Source of the DNA: Anaeramoeba flamelloides
Lineage: Eukaryota; Metamonada; Anaeramoebidae
Assembly: GCA_027625915.1 (NCBI GenBank)
Contig: JANTQA010000017.1
Coordinates: 496,001 to 560,000 of the forward strand
Length of the DNA stretch: 64,000 bases
Direction: 5' to 3'
Positions 12,804 to 24,300 of this stretch are shown piece by piece. The notes under the pieces were generated by a model. The model worked only from the letters and a program-made list of their open reading frames with translations, was not told where the DNA came from and ran no database searches. Position 1 is the first letter of the stretch, and every line of letters begins with the position of its first letter. The translations under genes and the position numbers were made by a program.

Positions 12804-14327
12804 ATGATGGAAATAACACCAATTAATGACAAATTAAAAACACTAATCAATAACCCCGAGATAGCCGATGTGAAGTTTTTGGTTGGCCGTAACAAAATCG
12901 AGATGTATGGGCATAAGACCATTTTGGCGATCAGCTCGATCATGTGGAAAAACATGTTTTTTACTGGGAATTGGTACGAGGTCTCGCAAAAGCACCAAGA
13001 CATTTCACAAGTTGTTATTTCCGATATGGAGCCGAAGGCCTTTTTAGCCATCTTGCGTTTTAGTTACTTGCGCGACATTGAATTGGATCCGGAGATTACA
13101 CCCGAAATACTTTACGCCGCCGACAAATTTGACATGCAGGAGCTGAAGCAAATCTGTTTAAAGTCCATTGTCAAGACGTTTACGACGCGCACAGCCTTGC
13201 AAACATTGGAGAAGGCGATCAAGTTCAAGCAGCAAGAGTTGATTGGCACTGCGATCCATTATATCGAGCGCAAATCGAAGACCATCTTCTCGCGAGACAA
13301 GCTGTTTGATAAGATCAGCGAGCAAACGATCCAATTCATTTTGCAGTCTGACAATTTGTTTATCTCTGAGCAGAGGCTTTTCCAGTTACTGGTGTCGAGG
13401 GGCAAGTACCTGTGTGTGAAAAGGAAAATCAAGCCAACACCTAAAAACATCAAAAAGCTTTTGGGCAATTTACCAAAATTCATTCGGCTGGAATTGCTCG
13501 GGCTGTCTGGGCTCAAGGAGATTTATAACTCGCAAATGTATGATTTAGAAATGGTCTTCAAGCGGTGCTTAGAAATTGCAGAAAAATATGAAAACCAAAT
13601 CGGCTCGAACAGCGAGAAGTCAAGAAAGATGCTTGTTGCCCGCGAGAAACTCTCCGTTGATGACATAAACGTCCTCGTACTGGTATCGGAGACAAGAGAG
13701 CAATACAAACGCGACGTCATCAAATCCATTAAACACCAGGGCATCTCTCAGGTGACGTCCATGAACGTCGCGAGAAGGATCCCGACCCTTGAGGAAATTA
13801 AAGACTACGACTCCATCTTTGTTTTCAGCTGCGACCCGTTTAAGGACCCCGTGCAGATGGGCAACGTTTTGGCCGATTATGTCGAAATGAACCGGGGGCT
13901 CGTCATTTGCTCCATTTTCGCATTAGAAAACGGAGAATTCAGTAGGAATCTGAAAGGCAGGATCGTGAATGACAGCTTTTTACCAATAATGAAAGGCAGA
14001 GTCATTTCCCACCAGGAGTCACAGATCGGTGACGTGGAAATATCCGAACACCCAATCATGAAGGAAGTAACCAGCTTTAACGGCGGCAAATTTAGCTATA
14101 GAATAGACGCCACAAACGTACAAACTGGATCAACAGTGATCGCCAGATACGAAGACGGTAACGTTCTGATCGCGGAAAACAGAAAGGAAGACGATTTCGG
14201 TACAGTCGTTGTTCTAAATCTTTGGCCAATCTCAGACGAAATCTCCACAAATGGGAACTATTGGTTAACTTCAACAGACGGGGCAATGATAATCGCAAAT
14301 ACTGTGCGATACGCTTCAACTGTTTAA
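12804..14327 (+). CDS. BTB-BACK protein with C-terminal amidotransferase-like domain
   Basis: One uninterrupted 507-codon frame, far richer in G+C than its flanks, ending TAA. Residues ~17-123 are a BTB/POZ domain: ADVKFLVG strand, then H-KTILA as in substrate-adaptor BTBs, then the FLAILRFSYL and EILYAADKFDMQEL helices. Residues ~125-240 fit a BACK helical segment. Residues ~287-505 alternate strands and helices (INVLVLVSE, YDSIFVFSC, NRGLVICS, GTVVVLNLW) like a flavodoxin or class-I-glutamine-amidotransferase/ThuA fold; no catalytic triad can be assigned by eye. BTB-BACK proteins commonly bridge cullin-3 ubiquitin ligases and substrates, so a substrate-receptor role is inferred, with the C-terminal domain replacing the usual Kelch repeats. 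The ATG is doubled; either Met could start. Confidence 0.9.
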   Translation: MMEITPINDKLKTLINNPEIADVKFLVGRNKIEMYGHKTILAISSIMWKNMFFTGNWYEVSQKHQDISQVVISDMEPKAFLAILRFSYLRDIELDPEITPEILYAADKFDMQELKQICLKSIVKTFTTRTALQTLEKAIKFKQQELIGTAIHYIERKSKTIFSRDKLFDKISEQTIQFILQSDNLFISEQRLFQLLVSRGKYLCVKRKIKPTPKNIKKLLGNLPKFIRLELLGLSGLKEIYNSQMYDLEMVFKRCLEIAEKYENQIGSNSEKSRKMLVAREKLSVDDINVLVLVSETREQYKRDVIKSIKHQGISQVTSMNVARRIPTLEEIKDYDSIFVFSCDPFKDPVQMGNVLADYVEMNRGLVICSIFALENGEFSRNLKGRIVNDSFLPIMKGRVISHQESQIGDVEISEHPIMKEVTSFNGGKFSYRIDATNVQTGSTVIARYEDGNVLIAENRKEDDFGTVVVLNLWPISDEISTNGNYWLTSTDGAMIIANTVRYASTV

Positions 14328-15324
14328 GATATATTTTATTAAAATATATTCCATTTCTTTGCTTTTTTTTATTTTTTTTATTTTTTTTATTCTAATCTTC
14401 TTATATTTTAATTTGTGTATTAATTAATCAAAGAATAAGAAGAATTCTGTTATTATTATTTATATTATTATTAAATTATATATTATAAACAAGCCATATA
14501 ATAACATTTCTGATATTAATTGTTCCTATGAATTTTTTATCAATAAGGAATTTATTATTTTTTTTTCTTTTTTCTTTTTTAAAAAAGGGAAATATTTTTT
14601 TAATTTATTATTATTGTAAATTAAAAAAAAATTTTTTTTATTTAAAAAATCAATGATTAAATTATCTTTTAATTTTCTCCAATTTAAATTTATTTTAAGA
14701 ATGTACTTTTTATCATTAAATTCATTAATGTTAAATATTTTGAATTTTTAATTTTATTTCTTTTTTATCATTATTACCTGCTTTCCTTCTAATTACATGA
14801 TAGCTATCAGTTTTTTACGATTTGAAAAATATTTTGGAATTTAGACTGATCAAATAATTGAATTAAAATTATCTTCTCCTTAAAGATAAACTCCATTCCA
14901 ATTATTTTTCGAAAAATAAAATTTAGTTACAAATACTTCTACCAACAGTGCCTATTCTTTCCGATCTTTGAATTGAAAGTCTCAAAATTTAGTCACTTTA
15001 AAAGTCTGTATTTATCAGATTAAATGATTCTTTCATTCAACCCTTAACAAGAAACCCATTCCAACAATTTAATTTAAACCGATAATCAAAAATAGAAAAA
15101 AAAACAATACTAATTTCTACATTTTGATAAATCTATATATTAAACCATATTTAAGTTTATAAGTATTAATTTTTTAATATGTAATCCATTTTATTAAAAT
15201 AAAATGAAAATCATATAAAAATTAAAATAAAAAAAACTGGTATGTCTAAAATAATGAAATAATCTGAAAAATGAAATTGGTATATTTGTCTCGATTTGAC
15301 CAACATCTATTGATTGTTTAAATA
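14328..15324. other. 3' flank of BTB gene, non-coding
   Basis: Directly after the stop codon, 14330-14350 is a short palindrome (ATATATTTTATTAAAATATAT) that could form a hairpin in the 3' untranslated region. The rest is AT-rich with no gene seen. Confidence 0.45.
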
Positions 15325-15521
15325 CAGTCAGTTTCACTTTTAAAACAAAAACTTTCAACGAAATTTAAAACACAAAAAAAATCTCAAATTAAGGCATAAA
15401 ATTTGTAATTTTTTTTTTTACAATTTATTTTTACTAGAATTTAATTTTTGTGCTTTAATTTGAGATTTTTTTGTGCCTTAAATTTCGTTGAAAGTTTGTG
15501 CCTTAAATGTGAAACTGACTG
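15325..15521. mobile_element. Palindromic MITE, copy 2
   Basis: The best-preserved copy: CAGTCAGTTTCACTTTTAAA at the left and the GTGAAACTGACTG complement at the right, flanked by TA at 15323-15324 and 15522-15523. The arms are almost perfectly complementary over ~85 bp around a short AT loop. Confidence 0.85.
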
Positions 15522-17786
15522 TAATTAAACACCATCAACTAATGGTATGTAATTTATCTCTATAAATAAACTCAACGCAAACCATTTATCATATGCAAAA
15601 AAAAAAAAATCCTATCTAAAGAACTATATTCTGCAACTGGAAAAAACAAAATGACAATAAATTAGAAATGACAAAAAATTTTAAAAATAATTTGTAAATT
15701 TACTATTATATCCCAATTTAATGAAATTGCTGTAGGGCTATTGGATCAAATATCCTGACCATATCAAATATTTTGGAAGTAATACCATTTTGAAAAAGAA
15801 AATACATTTGTAAAAGTTGGAAATAATTAGAAATTTTTATATAAATATTTTTAATATAACTTTTTGAAACTTCAAAAAAAGATTTTATAATTAAATGAAA
15901 AAAAAACAAAAAAAAAAAATTCTATCTTTTATTTACGACAATTTTCAAAAATATGAAATTCAAGTCTGTTTATTTTTATCAAAAATAACACATGTTGGTA
16001 TTATAACCTGAAAAAGAAAACAAAAAATCGATTTTAATTCAAAGTTCAACAAAAAAATCCATTTGAGAGTGTATCCTTAAAAAAAATAAATTTTATCTTT
16101 TAAATAATTTAATTGACAATCTTAAGTTTTTTTTATTGCTGATTCATTTTATTCCGAGATTACTAGTTTTTACTTACCATTTTTTTTTTTTTTTTTTTGG
16201 AAGAAACATAAATAAAAAAGTATTTGGAACTTCTTAAAAATAAAATATTAAACTAAATTATTTTGTATTTTTTTTTTATTTTTGTTTTTTTGTTCAATAC
16301 CAATAAAAAAAATAATTTCAAATTCATTTTAGAATTTTTTTAACATTTAAAAGATGATGACTTTCTTTCATCTAAATATAAAGTTTCACCAAATTAAATT
16401 CGAAAAAAAAACTATACTAGTTCAATATACGGATAAAATAATAATATCCAATATAATTCACTTTTACATAGAAATAATAACACTCTATCAATTTTTACTA
16501 AACCTTGACTGAAACTAATTTTTGAAATAAAAACAAAAAATCAACTAAAAAAATATATATGAGTACCAAAAACTGACGAGTTGTAAAACATTCAACTTAT
16601 AATCTTAAGATAGTTTGGTTAGTTTCTCCTAAACCACAACATTTTTTGATCATTTTTTATGTTCGCAAAAAGTTGTAAAAACCTATGAGTTTTAATTTTA
16701 ATAAAAATAAAACGATCTGTTCCACATAGAACAGCTAATTCTTTAAACAAAATTTTGGTCTGATATAAAAACTTTTTGATTATTATCAACTAGTTGAACC
16801 TGTATTGGAATTGGAACAAAACCCCTCTCAATTAATGGTGTGAAGACCATACTTGAAAGAAGTGACCTGACGACAAGCTTTCACTAGATTCAATAATATA
16901 TCTAATTCTAAAGAGGGTTACCGGGAGTATAGCAAAATATCGAGGTTTTCTTAAGGGGGTAGCTATACCATAAAACATGATAAAAATTTGAGAGAGAAAA
17001 TATATGAATATTTTATTTTAGTTGCGTGTGATTGTAGATTCTCGAAAAAAAAATTTTCAAAAAATCTAATGATATTTTTTTTTTTAATAATACTAAACGA
17101 TAAAAGTAAGAGATAAGAATTGATAAAATTGGTTCGATTTATTTTTTTATAATAAAGAGCTTTTTTTTGGGAGAAGATAATTTTAGATTCTTAGAATAAA
17201 ACTTATAACTATTTTCTGGTTGAAAATTTGATAAAGTATAATCATATTCACTTCTCCAATTCCACCAAATACAAGTTTTTGAAATCCTAATAAGATAAAT
17301 TTTGGGATAATTATTATTTTTTGGAACTTCTAGCTATTAAAACCCTATTCTTATTTCATTTTGTTGTTCTTCCAATTGTAATTTTATCATTCTTTTGAAA
17401 CAAATTCCATTTATCACAAATTTCACTGATAAAAAAATCTGCCTTATTGCTTTTTGTTGTAATGAAAAAAAAATCTCAAAAAGGATGAAAAATAACAAAT
17501 GAAAAAATTAAATCCAAAAATAGAATCTTGAGATAAGAATAAAAGATAATTCCTTCAACAGCCGAAACACTATTTTAAGCAATTAAACCCAACATTCTAT
17601 TGTGATAATTTCTTTGAGACTTTTGAAAAAAAAATTATAAATAATTCAATGAATAAAGTACTTTCAATAATAAAAATCAATTAGTTACAACCAAAGTAAA
17701 AAATGATATTATCTGATCCTCTTCAAAATTGAAAAAAAGGAAAAATCTTCCTTTATCGTGGCTACTCGCTAAAGATTTATGCTTTT
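15522..17786. other. Non-coding AT-rich stretch
   Basis: No gene. A slightly G+C-richer patch at about 16790-16980 (GAAGTGACCTGACGACAAGC, later GGGTTACCGGGAGTATAGC) stands out from the background but has no long open frame and no tRNA or snRNA fold that I can recognise. Confidence 0.4.
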
Positions 17787-17981
17787 AAAGTAGATTCCAC
17801 TTTTAAGGAACAAACTTTGTACTAAATTTAAGGTATAAAATATTAACAAATTAAGGCGCAAACAACAGATTTTCACAAAATTATTTATGTAAAAAAAAAT
17901 CCAAAAAATGTGCCTTAATTTGAGATTTTTTTGTACCTTAAAAACAGTTAAAAGTTTTTTCCTTAAAAGTGGAACTTACCG
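17787..17981. mobile_element. Palindromic MITE, copy 3 (diverged)
   Basis: Same palindrome as at 9594 and 15325, with more drift in the left arm (AGATTCCACTTTTAAGGAAC) and a right arm ending GTGGAACTTACCG before TA. Lies ~400 bp beyond the 3' end of the giant gene at 18372. Confidence 0.7.
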
Positions 17982-18371
17982 TATTCAGAAAATCTATTGA
18001 TATTCCACAAAACAGAAAACCTCAAGAAAATCTAACGGAAAACTAATAAAACAGAAAACTCAAGAAAACCTAACCTCAAACAGGTAAACTTTTAGTACTC
18101 ACTCTTTAATGGAAAAAAAAATTGTTTTTTTCTCAATAATATTCCAAACAATTACAATAAATAAAAGATTGAAGTGATGTTTTTAAATTCTAAAGTTAAA
18201 TTTATTGAGAGGATTAATAAATTAATAAATTTAACATATTAATTTTGATAAAGAATATATTTTTAGTATACCAATAAAAAGAAAATCAAATGTAAAAGTA
18301 GAAAGGAAAAGTAGAAAGCAAAAACGTTAAAAAGAAATAAAAAAGTAAAAAAAAAAAAATTATTAATTGGT

Positions 18372-21300
18372 TTAATCACTTGATTCTGAAGTTTCGCTGG
18401 TATTTGAGGTTTGACTGGTATTTGAAATATCGCCAGTTTCCGAGCTATTTTCTGAATTCACTTTATTGATCTTCAATTTCGAGATGTCGTTTATTGACAA
18501 CACTGCGACTTCGCCTATATCTGAAAGTTCTGATGTATTTGAATCTGAAGAGGGTTCGATAATCTGCTGTCTAAAGTTGAGAGTTTTCAAAATTTCATCT
18601 CCGATATTCAAATGGATGGCATCCTTTGTTGTTTTGATAACATTTGCGAACATTCTGGTGTCTTTCAAATAATTTTTAACCGATCTCTTGGCATTTCTTT
18701 CGCGAATATCAGCTTTCATTTCAATAAATTGATTTTTCCAATGAGGAAATAATTGCTTCCAAACCTTTTTCAAAAATAATATCTTGTTTACGGAAGATAT
18801 CAAAAAATAGAGCACTATAAAAGCAAATAACACTAGCATGGGTATTTTTAAGTTTGACATATTTTTCGACAAATTTAAAGGAATGAAAATTAAAAGCAAA
18901 AAATATGGTACAAATAGCAAAAGTGCCTGTAGAAATAATTTCAAATAATAGTTTTTGACATTTTTCAATTGTATTCGATTTTTCGAATAAACCTTTTGGT
19001 CGTATAGCCAAATAATGAGAAAGCACAAAAAGTAAATATCGAGTGGGATTAATAATGCCCAAATTTCGATGTCAATGTAGTTATCAAAATTTAAATAAAG
19101 CAGGAAAATAAATGTGAATATGAAAAGTTTGCTGCAATTGTTATTGATCACATTCAATACGCGATCTCTAATGAGTAGCAATGGAGGCGATTTTGTTTTC
19201 AAATCGGATGTCAAATCTTCAAGGATATATTTTAATAAAAAGTCGAATCTATGGAACGTGGAGACGTTGAAATAAATTAAGGTGAAAATTATTGCTATGG
19301 CAAAATAGATCAATGTAAATATCATGGGCAGAAGAATGAAGTAGAAATTACTATTATAATCGACGACCAATTTTAAATAGATTAGCAACAAGGGCAAAAA
19401 TTGGAACGTAAAGCCATACATTTTGATAATCAACAAATTAAAGGTTTTCCGCGTTATTTGGAAAAGATACATCACCATTGAAAACAAATAATTAATTAAA
19501 TAGTAAAACCAAATGGGGAATGTCAATAAAAACAGAATATAAGAATTGTTGAAATCTAAATCGCTTTCTGTTGCGATGAGGACGATTAGGGTAATTAATG
19601 GGATCAACATGGAAATATACACGGGTGAAAAGAAGGAAGGCTTGAACCATAACAAAAATTTTTTTAGTTCTCCCATGGTCTCGTTATAAATCTGTAAACT
19701 GGTGCCGATTGGCGATGAAGTGAAAGTGCTATGGTCCATCTGGGCCTGGCTTTTGGCCTTCTTTTTCCTGATTCTGGATTGGTATTTTTCTTGATCCTTC
19801 TTGAAATAGACTAAACGGTAGCTATACATGAGCAGATCCAAGAGGATCATCAAACTGAAATATAAGAGGAATTGTGTTGAGTTTTCGTCAACGAAGAGCG
19901 GCGTATAGCTTGACTTGGTAATTGCAATGGGCACAATTATGGTGCACTCGACGATGTGCAAAAAAAAGATATAGGGAGGGCGATCTGATTTGGAGAGTAA
20001 TACGATCTCTCGGGGGTTCGTCTCGACAAAGAATTCTTGTACTGCCTTGATCAAATTATTAAATTTGGACACTTTTTTCCTCAGTGTGTACGCATGCGAT
20101 CTGTCGGCGCCGTTGCCATTACTGCTATCAATTGTATTTAACGACATGCTTTCGAGGCTCTTTTTGTATAGCTTGTTGGAATAGCCATTTCTGAGATAAA
20201 AGCGGATGGTGACACTCACGAAGAAGACGACAAAAAAGTATTCCTTGAGGCACGAAGCCACGAGGATGATAAAGGAAAAGCGCAAGAGCAATGTAACAGA
20301 TCTTTCCGCGCCGAGCCACGTCTTCAATGCCGCGGACATTGTGTTTTTTATCGAAATTTGCAAGAGCGTTTGCAAGGCGAAGAACAGCGAGGAAAGGATC
20401 GACACAAACAGGATTCGTTCCCCCTTCAGCTGCTCGAAATTGCGAAGCAAAATAAAGCATTGGAATAAACACTGTGGCAACGCCTCAAAGGACAGTTCAA
20501 ACAATGCCAGATCTTCGACGGAATTCGCCCTTTGTGTTTTTTTGAAGCCGGTGCTTTTAAAAAATTGGAAAATTTCAAACAAAAAGCTGCACTGAAGGCA
20601 CCCGATCAGAAAATAGGCCCATTTCTTTTTCGATAACTGCTTGCTTGCAAACACATAACTTAAAATGATCAGCGACGTCAGATAGATGGTTAAACTGATG
20701 ATCCCAAAGAACTTGGTGTCGCTGCTCTTGAAATATTCAACGATCAAAAGAACATCTGTAATTGCATCCATAAAGCTTAAAAAGATTTTGAGCAAGAGCA
20801 GAAAGACCCTGATTGAAATCGTGTTCTCGATTTTCCTTTCCAATTTATGAATGTCTGTTTTTAAACTATCAATGATCCTTTCCAATGTTCTCACCTTATA
20901 CTTTCCGATCCAAAAGGAATCCAATTGGCTGTGCTTTTCGAGCAAATCCTGCTTAATTTCCTCCACTCCTTCCTCCTCCTTTTTCAGTCTTTGTCTCTGT
21001 TTGCTCGTTTTTTTACATTCAAACCAACCAAATAATTTTTTAATTTTCTCTTGCGTTCGGATGTCATTTCGTTTCAGGGATAATGAATACGCACGCTTGA
21101 CCAGTTTCACTGCCTTTATCAGGTTACCCCTTTTTTCCTTCTTTTCAGCCAATTTGATTAACGTCTTGGCATAATTTGCATTGATGTAATATGAATTTTT
21201 ATAATCTAATAACGAATAGTCATATTGCTCGATCTTTTCGTAGCAGACACCCCGGTAATAATAACTTTCATATTCGGCTTTTGGAAATAGCACGATCGAC

Positions 21301-24300
21301 TGCGTGAAATGGTTAATTGCAATCTCATATTTTTTGTTTTTTTTATAATAGATACCCAGGCATTTCGAGCATACAGATCTTAACTTTTTTTGAAACGAAT
21401 ACAAATTCGCAAGTTGATTGGAAAAAATTCTAAACCCATTATGGCCTTGGTTCTTGTTTGCTTCCAAGGCATCGTCTTCAGATTCTTCTTCATTATATTC
21501 CTTTTTGATAATGGCCAACAAATTAAATGCTGGAATGTTATGCGTATCTGTTCTTAAAATTTCTTGACAATACAAAATTAAAGTTTTGTAATCTTTTTTT
21601 AAAAATGTTTGGTAAATATGTTCTGGTAAATTGTTTGTTAAAACTTTGTTATTAATTTTCATTTTTTGATCAAAATTTTGTTCTTCTTCTGTTTCATTAA
21701 TAATTTCAATTTGGCGATCATTTTTGTTATTATTATCTTGTTCTTGCTCTTGCTCTTGTTCTTGTTCTTTTTCTTGCTCTTGCTCTTTTTCTTGTTCTTT
21801 TTCTTCATTACTGTCATCATTCTTTTCATTACGATTTGTGTTAATTCTATTTTTAAATTGGGCGAATTTGCTTTGTAGTTTTTGAGGTTGTTTTTCCATC
21901 AAGATTTTTTGCACTTTTGCGATTTTTTCTTTAATTTGTGGGTATTGTGGCGAGTGTTTAAACAATTCTTTATATTCCTTAAATGATTTGTCATATTCTT
22001 GCCATTCAAAATAAGCATCACCCAAAAAATTATATGCTTCAAATAAATTGGGTTTTAATTCTTTTGCCATGTTCAGAAATTTAACTGCTTGCCTTTTTTG
22101 TTGATTAAGAAATTCTAATTCACTTTTAGTTTTCACTTGATTAACAATTGGGTTTAATTTTAAGAATTTTGTTTTTTTTACTGGCTTTAAACTCTTTAAA
22201 TTTCTCTTCAATTTTTCATTATTATTTTTTAATAATTTATTCTTTTTTAATAATTTATTTTTTTTTAATATTTTTTTTTTTTTTCTAATTTCTTTTTCAT
22301 TTTCCCTTTTCCTTTCCTCATCATCCTCATCCTCATCCTCATCCTCATCCTCATCCTCATCCTCATTATTAATTTTTTGATTAATCTTATTAGATATCTT
22401 TTTTTTTTTTTTTAGAGAATTATTAGAAAATGCACTGAGAGTTTTAAATAATACGGATAATCCAGATTTGGAAAAATGGATATAGCATTTCCCGAGCCAA
22501 AGCAAGACTATGGCATCATTTGGGTATTCCCAATAAACTAGTTTTAAATACAAAACTGCTTCCTTATATTCATTTTTGTATGCACAACAAATCCCGTAAT
22601 GCTTATTGGCATCTACAAACTGTCTGCTTTCGATCGCAAGTTTCCAAAATTTTTTGGCGTCCTGTAATACATCTCCGAATTGCAAATATTGCAGGAACAA
22701 TTGGCTTTTGGTAATTTTCCTTTGTGGTGTAAAAGGATCCTGCTGGAACGCGATTTGATAAATTTTTTTACTCTTATTGAATTCGCCTTCTTCAAACCAA
22801 CACTGCGCGATCATGAGCATACTAACGATGCTATTTGAATCCAAAAGGATCAGCTTTTTACATGCCCTTCTACATGCGCCATATCTTTTGTGCTGGTATG
22901 TAAACTCCCTTTTTTGTATTAGCCTTTCGATTAGCCTTATTCTGCCATCTTGCGATCTCTTGGCCTGGATTTCCTTAATCCTTTTCTTGCACTTTTCGGA
23001 ATGGTCAGTTTTCAAAAGCCTTTCAAAGATTATGAGGCTCTCGTCAAAGAAGCTTAATTTATTGAGCACAGAGCCCTTGCCATAGAGCGCACGGCTATTC
23101 ATGGGATCGATCGTTAACGCGCGCTCAAAGCATTGCTTCGCCGGGGTGTATTGCACTAAACGATCGTTAACCTGGCCGGCAAGGCACCATGCCTTGATAT
23201 TCATGGGGTCGTTCGAATGCACAGTTTCCAGGTCTGCCAATGCCAAGGTCAGCAATTGCAATTTCATATAGGCCTTTGCGCGCCCAATGTAGGCCAAATG
23301 GAACTCCTTATTAATCAGGATCGTCTTGGAATAGGACTCCACGGCTTTCCTGTATTTCCGCTTCTGATAACGGAATTGCCCCAGCTCGTAATTGTAATAA
23401 TCAGAGTCCATGACATCGATTTGCTTGAGCTGGGTAATTGGCGAGACAATTTTTAAATAATTCTCAGCAAGGTTTGACAAAACCATGTTTTTGTTCTTTG
23501 TGACCAGCTTTAAATCCAAAATGCAGCGCTGATAGAAATTTAATTTCGAATAGCAACACCCTCTTATTAATAATAATAAGGGGCTGCTATATTTATCTCG
23601 CTCAATCATCATTGTTAGTATCTCTAATAACTGTTGGATTGTTGGAAACCTTACTGAGAGATCGAGCATTAATGTTTGGTCAAAGGTACCGTTGGAAATA
23701 TTATCCAAATTAATTATTTGGAACAAAGTCAAAATTTCATTCGGCGACCAACTTAACTTATTTTTGACTAATTGGCCTTGATCCTTTTCATCAACTTTGA
23801 TTTTTTGTTGTTGTTGTTGTTGTTTTTTTTTGCTTTTTTTGTTTTTCAAAAGTTTTTTCTTCTTACCATCAGTGTCGTTATTAAAAGAATTGTTTAACAA
23901 TTTGAAATTTAATATTAATGGCAAATACTGATGAAAGTTTCTATTCTTGGTCAAAATGAGGTTATGATATTTTAACTGATTTTCTGAAATAGTTGTATTG
24001 GTCAATCCGAACCTCACAAGAGTGAAATTTTTTTTTAAGGACTTTAAAACCGTGAGTAAAATCATTGGTTCAAAAAAATTTGAAGACAGGTCGAATTCTT
24101 CCAGGGTAATATTGTTTTCAATGACATTCGAGAGCGCGCCTTGAATGCTTTTATCAATCAGGCAACTGGACAAATTAATTGATTTAATTATTGAATTTGT
24201 CACCAAGGCTTTTAAAATGAAGAGCCCGCCTTCAGATCTCAAATTGTTGTTAGAGAGGTTCAAATGAATCAGCATTTTGTTTTTTTCCATGGCCCGCGCC

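Noticed and set aside
16790-16980. tRNA or small nuclear RNA in the G+C-richer patch
   Set aside because: No cloverleaf, no GTTCRA box and no recognisable snRNA motif could be laid out.
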